Shown here: piece after piece, positions 1 through 6,445 of the stretch | Layout: every line of letters starts with the position of its first letter | Numbering within the stretch: position 1 is the stretch's first letter | Assembly (NCBI GenBank): GCA_003641785.1 | Contig: QNAO01000042.1 | Coordinates: 1-7,281, forward strand | DNA: 7,281 bases | Direction: 5' to 3' | Source of the DNA: Thermotogae bacterium | GTDB taxonomy: Bacteria > Thermotogota > Thermotogae > Thermotogales > DSM-5069 | Notes under the pieces: generated by a model | Databases searched by the model: none | What the model saw: the letters and a program-made list of their open reading frames with translations, nothing else | What the model was told of the DNA's origin: nothing | Position numbers and translations under genes: made by a program

Positions 1-24
1 GAAAAGAGGAGGGAAGAGATATGA
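1..24 (+). CDS. Possible last codons of an upstream gene (partial)
   Basis: The first 24 bases read open in frame 1 as EKRREEI followed by TGA at 22-24. That stop overlaps the ATG of the protease gene (21-23) as an ATGA junction. The same ATGA arrangement occurs at two other junctions in this window, so a coupled upstream gene ending here is plausible. Only seven residues are visible, they are low-complexity charged residues, and a seven-codon open frame is expected by chance, so no product can be named. Confidence 0.35.
   Translation, partial: EKRREEI
7..12 (+). promoter_or_regulatory. Shine-Dalgarno site of the S41 protease gene
   Basis: AGGAGG lies 8 bases before the ATG at 21. It is a perfect match to the consensus at ideal spacing and supports that start for the S41 protease. 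Confidence 0.85.
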
Positions 25-1232
25 AAAGGAAATCGTTTGTTTTTGTGACAATCATCGGGGTTGGAGTTATCTTGATCAGTTGGCTGCTCTCAGCAGCGAC
101 AACAACAGAAGAGATTAACGAGGCATTGAATCCTTTCTTTGAGACACTTTCTTATATAGTTAATGCTTTCTATGAAAAGGATGACGTTGAAATAGATAAA
201 GTAATGGATTACGCGATCGATGGTCTTGTCAAAGGCCTTGGAGACGATTTTTCATATTACTACAACGCCGAAGAATCAGAAGAGCAAGCACTGGAAATGG
301 AAGGTGAATACGGAGGTCTGGGAATCGAGGTTACGTATGATAGTCAGTACAGAGCTGTTAAGATTATATCTCCCATGTACGGAACACCTGCCTGGCGCGC
401 TGGATTGAAATCAGGAGATATCATAGTTGAAATTGACGGTGAACCCGTGAGCGAAATGCTTTACATGGAAGCTGTTAGAAAACTTCGGGGTCAGGTAGGA
501 ACAACTGTGAATATAAAGGTTGTTCGTGAAGGGGAAAGTGATCTTCTAACATTCGAGATACAGAGGGAAAAGATAGAAATAATACCTGTTAAGTATACTT
601 TTATAGAGACAACTGAAGGAAGAGTGGGTTACACCAAGATAACACGTTTCGCAAATAAAACGGCTGAGGAAATGCGCGAAGCTCTGAAAGCGGTGTTTGA
701 CAAAGGTGTTCAGGGACTAATACTTGATATGAGAGATAACCCTGGTGGACTTCTGGACGCTGCAATTGATGTGGCAAGTTGTTTCGTTGATTCCGGAGTA
801 ATTGTAAAAGTCAAGAACGCTTATGGAGTGGAAGACGTTTTTGAATCTAAGGGCAACAATTTTCCAAATGTTCCAGTTGTGATACTTGTCAACGGAGGCT
901 CTGCTTCAGCTTCTGAAATAGTCACAGGAGCTCTCAAGGATCTGGGCATAGCGAAGATCGTTGGTCAAAAGACATTTGGTAAAGCGGCTGTTCAGACTGG
1001 CTTTCCTCTTTCAAATGGTGGTGTCGTGTATCTTACGACAGCGCATTACATGACTCCCTCTGGTAAGGATATTCACAGGATAGGAATAGAACCAGATTAC
1101 TATGTGGAAGAATCCGCATCGGCTGATCATGAATCAGAAGTAATTGACTACACCAAGAGGACCATAGAGTTAAACATGGAAGATCCTTACATCGTTGAAG
1201 GGTTGAAAGTGCTGATGGAGATGATTAAATGA
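21..1232 (+). CDS. ctpA: S41 family carboxyl-terminal processing protease (CtpA/CtpB type)
   Basis: A 403-residue serine protease of peptidase family S41, expected to act outside the cytoplasmic membrane on protein C-termini or in envelope protein turnover. Residues 7-27 form one hydrophobic segment, either a signal anchor or a signal peptide with a possible cleavage near SAA (24-26). A short helical region (about 30-90) is followed by a PDZ domain (about 95-180, GLGIEV loop at 99-104, substrate-gating in this family). The S41 catalytic core spans about 195-360, with the RDNPGG signature at 238-243. The Ser-Lys-Gln catalytic set is complete: Ser296 in GGSASASE, Lys321 in GKAAVQ, and Gln325, with the 25- and 4-residue spacings of B. 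subtilis CtpB. The tail after about 365 is charged and helical. The length is normal for CtpA/CtpB. The ATG at 21 follows a perfect SD. The stop overlaps the next gene by ATGA. Substrates cannot be told from sequence. Confidence 0.95.
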   Translation: MKRKSFVFVTIIGVGVILISWLLSAATTTEEINEALNPFFETLSYIVNAFYEKDDVEIDKVMDYAIDGLVKGLGDDFSYYYNAEESEEQALEMEGEYGGLGIEVTYDSQYRAVKIISPMYGTPAWRAGLKSGDIIVEIDGEPVSEMLYMEAVRKLRGQVGTTVNIKVVREGESDLLTFEIQREKIEIIPVKYTFIETTEGRVGYTKITRFANKTAEEMREALKAVFDKGVQGLILDMRDNPGGLLDAAIDVASCFVDSGVIVKVKNAYGVEDVFESKGNNFPNVPVVILVNGGSASASEIVTGALKDLGIAKIVGQKTFGKAAVQTGFPLSNGGVVYLTTAHYMTPSGKDIHRIGIEPDYYVEESASADHESEVIDYTKRTIELNMEDPYIVEGLKVLMEMIK

Positions 1233-1822
1233 CATACGTGGGCATGTCTTTGATTGCCCTGGTAGTCGCTGTCACATTGTTTCTTGTTTTAATTCCCTTT
1301 GGGCAACCCCGTGTGGAAGTTCAGGAAATACATCCGTTTCCGAAGGTGGAGATCTTTTCGCCCTTCAAACATGTGATAGAAGGATTGAAAACGCTTGCCG
1401 AAAGGTTGCTTCTTTACAAAAAAATAATAGGCGCTTCAAGCAATGCCGCGTTTTTCCTTTCGCATGGTTTCTCGGTAGTTGAGTGTAGAGATCTGCCAAG
1501 TTATAAAGAAATACTTTCTTACGTGACCAAGGAGCTTGGCAGGAAACCAGAGGAACATTCTGCAACAATCGAAATAGGTGGTTCTAAAAAGATTGCTCAA
1601 ACTGGCTTTACGTATGGTGGAATTGCTTTTTTATATAGACCCAAAATAATCGTGTCAGGAGAGGGAAACGTGCTGAAGAGCGGATCTGATGTAGCTCGAG
1701 CCGTCGTTTCTTCTCTTAACGGAGATGCACCCAGAGTGAACATTCGTGAGTCTGATGAAGGGTTGCTGAAAATGCTTTATGAATTTGCAAGCAAGTACAA
1801 TGTAGTAATGGTGGGGGGCTAA
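1229..1822 (+). CDS. Unrecognised protein with one N-terminal membrane anchor
   Basis: A 197-residue protein I do not recognise. Residues about 5-24 form a single hydrophobic helix with few charges before it, so it is probably tethered to the membrane with a soluble domain of about 170 residues; which side that domain faces is unclear. A proline-rich linker (about 27-46) follows the anchor. The soluble part alternates helical and strand-like stretches, including a Lys/Leu-rich helix (48-66), a glycine-containing strand pair (112-142) and a final helix-strand (175-195) ending in VVMVGG. There is one cysteine (Cys86), and I see no catalytic signature. The ATG at 1229 overlaps the protease stop by ATGA, and GGAGATGAT at 1217-1225 (one mismatch to GGAGGTGAT) is a well-placed SD. 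The next gene overlaps its stop by one base. Sitting between the protease and membrane genes, it could be an envelope accessory factor, but that is inferred only from position. Confidence 0.85.
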   Translation: MTYVGMSLIALVVAVTLFLVLIPFGQPRVEVQEIHPFPKVEIFSPFKHVIEGLKTLAERLLLYKKIIGASSNAAFFLSHGFSVVECRDLPSYKEILSYVTKELGRKPEEHSATIEIGGSKKIAQTGFTYGGIAFLYRPKIIVSGEGNVLKSGSDVARAVVSSLNGDAPRVNIRESDEGLLKMLYEFASKYNVVMVGG

Positions 1823-2271
1823 TGCGGCTACCGGGTTTGTTCTATTCAAAGAAGCTTGAAAGAAACGCTGATTCATCAAATTTTCTTTTTCCTATCATTG
1901 TCGGGACGGTGCTGTGGTTCTCGTTCTTTGATAAGCTCAGGTTTGTCTTTCTTGGAAGCAACATGGCGATCAGATTTGTTCAGTTCTTGATACTGTTTCT
2001 ACTTTACGTTTTCACACTTTGTGGAGTGGAGATGCTGCTTGGCGGCACGTTTAAGAGGGTTTTTTTAATACCGACTTTCTTCTTGCCGTATATTTTATTG
2101 CCAATTTATTACAGGATTTTCGTGACTCTTAATCTCCCATGGGCGCTTGCCTTTGCGGTGCCATTTGTTCACTCCAGCATTATATCGATGAACTACGTTA
2201 GTAAGTTGCTGATATTGTTACGAGCTGCTGGATATGTTTTAGCTCTTCTGGTGGTGAAATCGTGGTTTTAG
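1822..2271 (+). CDS. Unrecognised small multi-pass membrane protein
   Basis: A 149-residue integral membrane protein with no family I can name. After a basic, hydrophilic N-terminus (residues 1-20) there are about five hydrophobic segments, at roughly 21-36, 50-72, 80-101, 106-123 and 128-146. The loops carry Arg/Lys residues (e.g. Lys38, Arg40, Lys78, Arg79, Arg98, Lys128). It is rich in Phe, Leu and Pro, and the prolines inside or beside helices (Pro84, Pro89, Pro94, Pro106, Pro114) suggest kinked helices. The ATG shares its first base with the TAA of the preceding gene (TAATG). A G-rich stretch just upstream (1810-1818) is a poor, closely spaced SD, so translation probably depends on coupling to the gene before it. 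Its 3' end overlaps the exporter gene by 10 bp. It could be a partner subunit of the exporter or a lipid-associated membrane protein; nothing in the sequence decides this. Confidence 0.85.
   Translation: MRLPGLFYSKKLERNADSSNFLFPIIVGTVLWFSFFDKLRFVFLGSNMAIRFVQFLILFLLYVFTLCGVEMLLGGTFKRVFLIPTFFLPYILLPIYYRIFVTLNLPWALAFAVPFVHSSIISMNYVSKLLILLRAAGYVLALLVVKSWF
2250..2257 (+). promoter_or_regulatory. Shine-Dalgarno site deciding the GTG start of the exporter gene
   Basis: GGTGGTGA differs from GGAGGTGA by one base and its GGTGG core lies 7 bases before GTG at 2262. It supports initiation at that GTG inside the end of the preceding gene. Confidence 0.6.
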
Positions 2272-4592
2272 AGAAGATTCTTACAAAATACGCTTTGTTA
2301 ACGGTATTGACATTTGCAGTGTTAGCTGTAATATTTGGCTATATTGGACTGAAGTCCTTTTCTGTCAACTCGGATCTTGCAAGTCTTGCTCCAGAGAGCG
2401 CAACGTTTTACGAAGATCAAATAAATTTTCTCGCAGAGAAGTTATCTTCGAATCTGGTGACTGTGGTTGGTTACAGTAACGGTGATATTCGAAATGTGAA
2501 GATGGCTTTTACGAGCTTGAAAGAGAGATTTGAAAATACTCCTTACATATTGGAGACAATGAAACTAGATAATCCCGAGCTTTTTGTCAAGTATGGTTTT
2601 CTCGCAACGGACAAAGAGATGCTTGATGATCTGATTTCGATGTTCAACATTAGCGGATCGAATGTGATGGATTTTGCCATGTGGCGAAAAATAATGAATT
2701 CTGCGGCGTTTGCAGAGAGTATGGTTAAGGAGTATTTGAAAAGAAGTGGCATAGAACAGTACATAATGGTTTCCCCAGATGAGAGGTTGGCGGTGATAAA
2801 TTTCACTCTTAAAGACAATCTGACAGATGTTGCTAAGGTTACAGAGTCTGTTTCTAAACTTAAGGATATAGTTTCCGAAGTTGCCAATGAAACCGGCGTG
2901 AAAATGCTTCTAACGGGAACCGCCGCTGGAACTTATGAATCAAATCAGCAGGTAACAAAAGACTTTATAACAACCACTGTTATCTCCTTTGTGGGTATAT
3001 GTTTTGTGATATTTCTGTTTTATGGAAATTTGATAGTTTTGGCACTTCTCTTGGTTTCAATGGTTGTTGCTATGAGCATAACTCTTGGTCTGTCCACGTT
3101 CTTTCTTGGAGAAATCAATATCGTGACTTCATTTGCCAATGCGATGATTCTTGGACTGGGAATTGACTATGGTATTCATGTCATTACCCGAATTGCTGAC
3201 AAAAGAGCGGCTGAGGGTGTAAATCGAGCGCCTGTTCACATCGCGGTTAAAGAGGTGCTCAGGCCATGTCTTTCAGCCTCAGTTACAACTCTTGGGGCTT
3301 TTTCTTCTATGGTTTTAAGTATGTCGAGGGCGTTCACTCAAATGGGGCTTTTTGCGATGACTGGAATAGGAGTTTTCTTTATAACAATGATTTTGTTTCT
3401 GCCTGCGCTTGTAACGGTTACAAAGCCTAAGATTGGAAAGAATTTTTCCAAAATTCGATTCGAGTTTCTGTTTTCCAAAAAAATGGGCCGAATTTTGAGG
3501 ACCGTTGTGATTGTGAGTGTTCCTGTGCTCGTGGTCTTTGGGTCTCTCAACATGATGAATTTTTGGTACACTCCATCGGGATTAGTTTCGGACACCGCTG
3601 AGTCGGCGATTGCTTTCAACGATGTGAAAAAAAGCTTCCAGCGAATTGGTGTTGGAGAAGTTGTTGTCATGGCGGATAGCTTGGACGAGCTAAGGATTCT
3701 TCAAGACAAAATAAAGAGTACCGATTTTCTCACATCTCCCTTATCGGTTTTGAGCATCCTTGATTACACTGGAAAAACGGATCTTGACGATATTCCTCAA
3801 GTCTACAGTAGCTTAGCGAAGATAGTGAGAAACCCGATTTTGTCCGCGCTTTTCAGAAGAGTTGGCCTGCACAGTCAGCTTATTGAAATGCTGAGAGTCG
3901 CTGCGAAAGCAAAAGACTTCTCGGATGTTGTTCAAGAACTGAAGAAGGATGTGCCACTTTTCTTCTATGACACGGCAACTTCTACGAAGTTTCTCATGTA
4001 CACAGATTCCGTAGAAGATCTATATAAAAACAACAGAATAAAGAACATATTCGATTTCTTCAATAGAAATCAAATAAAGACATATGGCTACCCCACTCTT
4101 TTATACTATGTTATGAGAGACATGCGAAACACCATATACTGGCTTGCTGGAGTTGTTATGCTGATGGTATTTTTGGTCGTTCTTATAGATAGTAGATCTT
4201 TCAAGCAGGCTCTCATTATATTTTTGACAGTATTCGCGTCTATATTCTGGACATTTGGAATTGGATACATACTGGGAATTCATGCAACATTTATGACACT
4301 TCTTTTACTGCCAATTTTGGTGGGAATAGGAGTTGATGGCATAATACATTTGAGACACTCAGCTCTTCATGGAGACAAAAGTGTCTTGTTGAGAACCGCA
4401 AAATCAGTGACTATTTCCACTCTTACAACAATTATCGCTTTTGGCAGTTTCTCTTTTGCAAAAGGGCAGTTGCTACGTGAATTTGGAGTGCTCATGGGGA
4501 TAGGGCTCTTTGCTTGCTGGTTACTGTCTTTGTTTGTCACAAATGTTTTTTTCAAAGGGGGCGATATCATTGAGAATAGCGATGTTCACTGA
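2262..4592 (+). CDS. RND superfamily exporter, MMPL/HAE3-like
   Basis: A 776-residue membrane transporter with the two-fold RND architecture: one helix (about 10-30), a large extracytoplasmic domain (31-236), six helices (about 237-429), a second extracytoplasmic domain (430-624), then five helices (about 625-763). It is shorter than the roughly 1000-residue drug pumps of the HAE1 type and fits the MMPL/HAE3 type, whose known members often handle lipids, hopanoids or other hydrophobic compounds. The membrane Asp of each repeat, the presumed proton-coupling residue, is present: Asp302 in GLGIDYGIH (298-306, TM4) and Asp692 in GIGVDGIIH (688-696, TM10). The second motif lacks the Tyr that follows Asp in the first. 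A VNSDLASLAP stretch (35-44) after TM1 is typical of the family. GTG at 2262 is chosen from its SD and the N-terminal helix; no other start fits better. No membrane-fusion or outer-membrane channel gene is adjacent. The transported substrate is unknown; the neighbouring glycosyltransferase suggests a lipid. Confidence 0.92.
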   Translation: MVLEKILTKYALLTVLTFAVLAVIFGYIGLKSFSVNSDLASLAPESATFYEDQINFLAEKLSSNLVTVVGYSNGDIRNVKMAFTSLKERFENTPYILETMKLDNPELFVKYGFLATDKEMLDDLISMFNISGSNVMDFAMWRKIMNSAAFAESMVKEYLKRSGIEQYIMVSPDERLAVINFTLKDNLTDVAKVTESVSKLKDIVSEVANETGVKMLLTGTAAGTYESNQQVTKDFITTTVISFVGICFVIFLFYGNLIVLALLLVSMVVAMSITLGLSTFFLGEINIVTSFANAMILGLGIDYGIHVITRIADKRAAEGVNRAPVHIAVKEVLRPCLSASVTTLGAFSSMVLSMSRAFTQMGLFAMTGIGVFFITMILFLPALVTVTKPKIGKNFSKIRFEFLFSKKMGRILRTVVIVSVPVLVVFGSLNMMNFWYTPSGLVSDTAESAIAFNDVKKSFQRIGVGEVVVMADSLDELRILQDKIKSTDFLTSPLSVLSILDYTGKTDLDDIPQVYSSLAKIVRNPILSALFRRVGLHSQLIEMLRVAAKAKDFSDVVQELKKDVPLFFYDTATSTKFLMYTDSVEDLYKNNRIKNIFDFFNRNQIKTYGYPTLLYYVMRDMRNTIYWLAGVVMLMVFLVVLIDSRSFKQALIIFLTVFASIFWTFGIGYILGIHATFMTLLLLPILVGIGVDGIIHLRHSALHGDKSVLLRTAKSVTISTLTTIIAFGSFSFAKGQLLREFGVLMGIGLFACWLLSLFVTNVFFKGGDIIENSDVH
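4556..4565 (+). promoter_or_regulatory. Shine-Dalgarno site deciding the TTG start of the glycosyltransferase gene
   Basis: AGGGGGCGAT matches AGGAGGTGAT at 8 of 10 positions. Its G-rich core ends 8 bases before TTG at 4570, which is the ideal spacing. It is too far (20 bases from the core) to serve the ATG at 4582, and it lies downstream of the ATG at 4510. Confidence 0.75.
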
Positions 4593-5856
4593 TGCATATA
4601 TTCCTCAAGCAAATGGTGTGGCTGTATCGGTGCACCTGTTTCGAAAAGCTTTGGAACAACTGGGACATGAAGTGTACATTGTTTCTCCTGTGGGCCCATC
4701 GTTCGACAGGAAAGTGTTGGTTCTCGGTGGTGTAACCTTTATGTCCGAGAAGCAACATATTATAGCCAAAAGTGGACTGCTGCCGATAACAGAGTTTGTG
4801 AAAAAGAACAAGGTCGAAGTCATTCATAGTCATGCTCCTTTTGCCCTTGGTTTTAGAGCGTTGGCAGTTCAAAATCGCCTCGGAATCCCACACGTTCACA
4901 CATATCACACTTTGCTGGTTGAATATCGGCACTACATTCCAAGGCCATTGACACCTTCCCGCAGAAGTGTGGAAGAGTTCAGCGCTTGGTTCTGCAACAC
5001 GGTCAACAGAGTTATTGCTCCTACCGAAAGAATAAGAAAGGAACTCACAAAATATGGGGTGAAAAGGCCTATTGACGTCATTCCAACTGGAATTGATGTC
5101 GATTTGTTTGAAAGTGAACCCACTTTTGATATAAGGCGAAAATGGGATATACCCCGTAACTCGAAAATTCTTTTGTTTGTTGGAAGGTTGGCAAAGGAGA
5201 AAAACGTTGGCTTTATATTGCAGTGTACAAAGAAGCTTCTGGACAGGGGATGTGATGTTTACACAATTATTGTTGGAGAAGGTCCTGAAAGGGTAAATCT
5301 TCGCAAAAAGTGTCGTGAACTTTCTTTGGAATCAAGGATCATTTTTACAGGATCTCTTCCCAGAAAAGAACTCGCCGATTACTACAAACAAGCTAACGTT
5401 TTTGTCTTTGCTTCATCGAGTGAAACACAAGGGCTCGTTGTCCTTGAATCACTTGCAGCAGCTCTCCCCGTCGTCGCTGTTGCTGAAATGGGAGTTGGTG
5501 ATGTGCTTAGAGACGGAGAAGGTGTGATTCTCTTGGATAGAGCTGATTTGGAAGTATTTACAGAAAAGGTTGAAATGCTTCTGAACGATGGCCGCTTGAG
5601 AGAGCGTTTGTCTGTGAAAGGAAGGGAATATGTGAAGAAGTATTGGTCAACAGAAGCATCCGCCAAACTCGCTGAGAGGTGCTATAAAAAGGCAATTTTG
5701 GAAGGAGCTCTTCCCGCTGAATTCACGGACAATTTGTGGGTCGAGAAGATCGCTTCCGGGTTGAAAAAAATACCGAACAGACTATTCAAAAATGTCGTTT
5801 CTGGAGGTGCAAGACGTGGCTCCTTTAAATATTTTGCTCGCTCATATCGTCGCTGA
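4570..5856 (+). CDS. GT4 family glycosyltransferase (probable glucolipid-type synthase)
   Basis: A 428-residue cytoplasmic or membrane-associated retaining glycosyltransferase with the GT-B fold. Numbered from the TTG start, the N-terminal domain opens with RIAMFTDAYIPQANGV, the usual first strand and glycine loop of GT4 enzymes, and holds HSHAPFALG (86-94). The C-terminal nucleotide-sugar domain has PTGID (172-176), GRLAKEKN (205-212), GEGPE (236-240) and the EX7E motif, Glu285 and Glu293, in SETQGLVVLES. This pattern resembles diacylglycerol glucosyltransferases (MgtA/alMGS type) and related lipid mannosyl- or glucosyltransferases. The last 40 residues or so (about 390-428) are an extra basic, amphipathic tail rich in Arg, Lys and Phe that could bind acidic lipid. 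The frame stays open upstream to an ATG at 4510, but that extension adds hydrophobic residues absent from family members, so TTG at 4570 is preferred. The gene starts 23 bp inside the exporter gene. The fold is certain; donor and acceptor are inferred. Confidence 0.93.
   Translation: MRIAMFTDAYIPQANGVAVSVHLFRKALEQLGHEVYIVSPVGPSFDRKVLVLGGVTFMSEKQHIIAKSGLLPITEFVKKNKVEVIHSHAPFALGFRALAVQNRLGIPHVHTYHTLLVEYRHYIPRPLTPSRRSVEEFSAWFCNTVNRVIAPTERIRKELTKYGVKRPIDVIPTGIDVDLFESEPTFDIRRKWDIPRNSKILLFVGRLAKEKNVGFILQCTKKLLDRGCDVYTIIVGEGPERVNLRKKCRELSLESRIIFTGSLPRKELADYYKQANVFVFASSSETQGLVVLESLAAALPVVAVAEMGVGDVLRDGEGVILLDRADLEVFTEKVEMLLNDGRLRERLSVKGREYVKKYWSTEASAKLAERCYKKAILEGALPAEFTDNLWVEKIASGLKKIPNRLFKNVVSGGARRGSFKYFARSYRR
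5803..5809 (+). promoter_or_regulatory. Shine-Dalgarno site deciding the GTG start of the DUF3307-like gene
   Basis: GGAGGTG is an exact match to the consensus; its GGAGG core ends 8 bases before GTG at 5816. It lies downstream of the alternative ATG at 5792, which has no recognisable SD of its own. Confidence 0.75.
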
Positions 5857-6445
5857 TCACTCATTTACGAACAATACCAAGATACGCAAGTACTCTGGAA
5901 TAAAGCTGTTGGGCCATATTGTGTGGTCTTTTTTGGCTTTGCTTGCGTTTTGCTTCGATACGGTTTTTAAAACACTGCCGGGAACAACGCTTTTCTTATC
6001 TTTCTTCGCCCTTCACGCAGTCGTAGATTTGCTGCGTCCGCGTTTCCAAACGAGAAAATGCATTCTCAATCTTTTGGAAGTAATCTCCCTTTCAGGAGCT
6101 ATTGTTGTCAATTTGCTGAGTTTTGAATATCTTAAAGGATCTTTTGTTTCGCCAGAATTCGTCTTTTACCTGCTTGGGATGTCAATTGTTGCTGTAGGGC
6201 CTACCTACTTTTTGAGAAACTTTTATTCGGGAAAAGAAGATATTGAAGATCTTGACGGAATTTCAGAAAGACTTGCTATCTTCATATTCTTGATAGCGGG
6301 CAGGTTTGAACTTGTGGCTCTTTCAGTTGTAGGAGCGCTTCTTTACAGATTGATTTTCGTCAAAAAGCCGGATCATGTTTGGTGGATAAGTCCCACCTTC
6401 GGATTACTGATCAGCGTGCTTTGGAAATGGATGCTTTATTCATGA
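5816..6445 (+). CDS. DUF3307-like integral membrane protein
   Basis: A 209-residue multi-pass membrane protein. It resembles DUF3307 proteins, as I remember them, in three places: an N-terminal LLAHIVADH segment (7-15), an ALHAVVDLLRPR segment (65-76), and a C-terminal helix of the form ERLAIFIFLIAGRFELVAL (151-169). The function of that family is not established. Hydrophobic segments lie at about 34-53, 57-72, 84-103, 113-132, 152-181 and 188-206. His10, Asp14, His34, His67 and Asp71 sit in or at the edge of the hydrophobic N-terminal half in HxxxD-like spacing and could form a polar or metal site. GTG at 5816 is chosen because it has a perfect SD and puts the conserved LLAH segment at the N-terminus; the ATG at 5792 would add eight residues. 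The start lies 41 bp inside the glycosyltransferase gene, and its TGA overlaps the biotin ligase ATG. Family call moderate, reading frame strong. Confidence 0.8.
   Translation: MAPLNILLAHIVADHSFTNNTKIRKYSGIKLLGHIVWSFLALLAFCFDTVFKTLPGTTLFLSFFALHAVVDLLRPRFQTRKCILNLLEVISLSGAIVVNLLSFEYLKGSFVSPEFVFYLLGMSIVAVGPTYFLRNFYSGKEDIEDLDGISERLAIFIFLIAGRFELVALSVVGALLYRLIFVKKPDHVWWISPTFGLLISVLWKWMLYS

Noticed and set aside
2543..2887. Minus-strand open frame of 114 codons inside the exporter gene
   Set aside because: It is antisense to a confident coding region, shows no family features and has Ser/Thr-rich composition typical of a reverse-strand shadow.
4510..4569. N-terminal extension of the glycosyltransferase from ATG 4510
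   Set aside because: It lies wholly inside the exporter gene, lacks a usable SD and adds residues not expected before the GT4 first strand; TTG 4570 has a strong SD at ideal spacing.
4567..4932. Minus-strand open frame of 121 codons inside the glycosyltransferase gene
   Set aside because: It is opposite conserved GT4 motifs, its peptide has no recognisable domain and no SD-start pair stands out.
5382..5666. Minus-strand Ser/Thr-rich open frame of 94 codons
   Set aside because: It is the reverse complement of the conserved EX7E region of the glycosyltransferase; a shadow frame.
5792..5815. ATG 5792 as start of the DUF3307-like gene
   Set aside because: There is no SD upstream of it, whereas a perfect GGAGGTG lies after it and correctly placed for GTG 5816.
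6379..6441. ATG 6379 as start of the biotin ligase gene
   Set aside because: It would add 21 residues with no family counterpart, deep in the preceding gene; the ATGA junction at 6442 fits the operon pattern.
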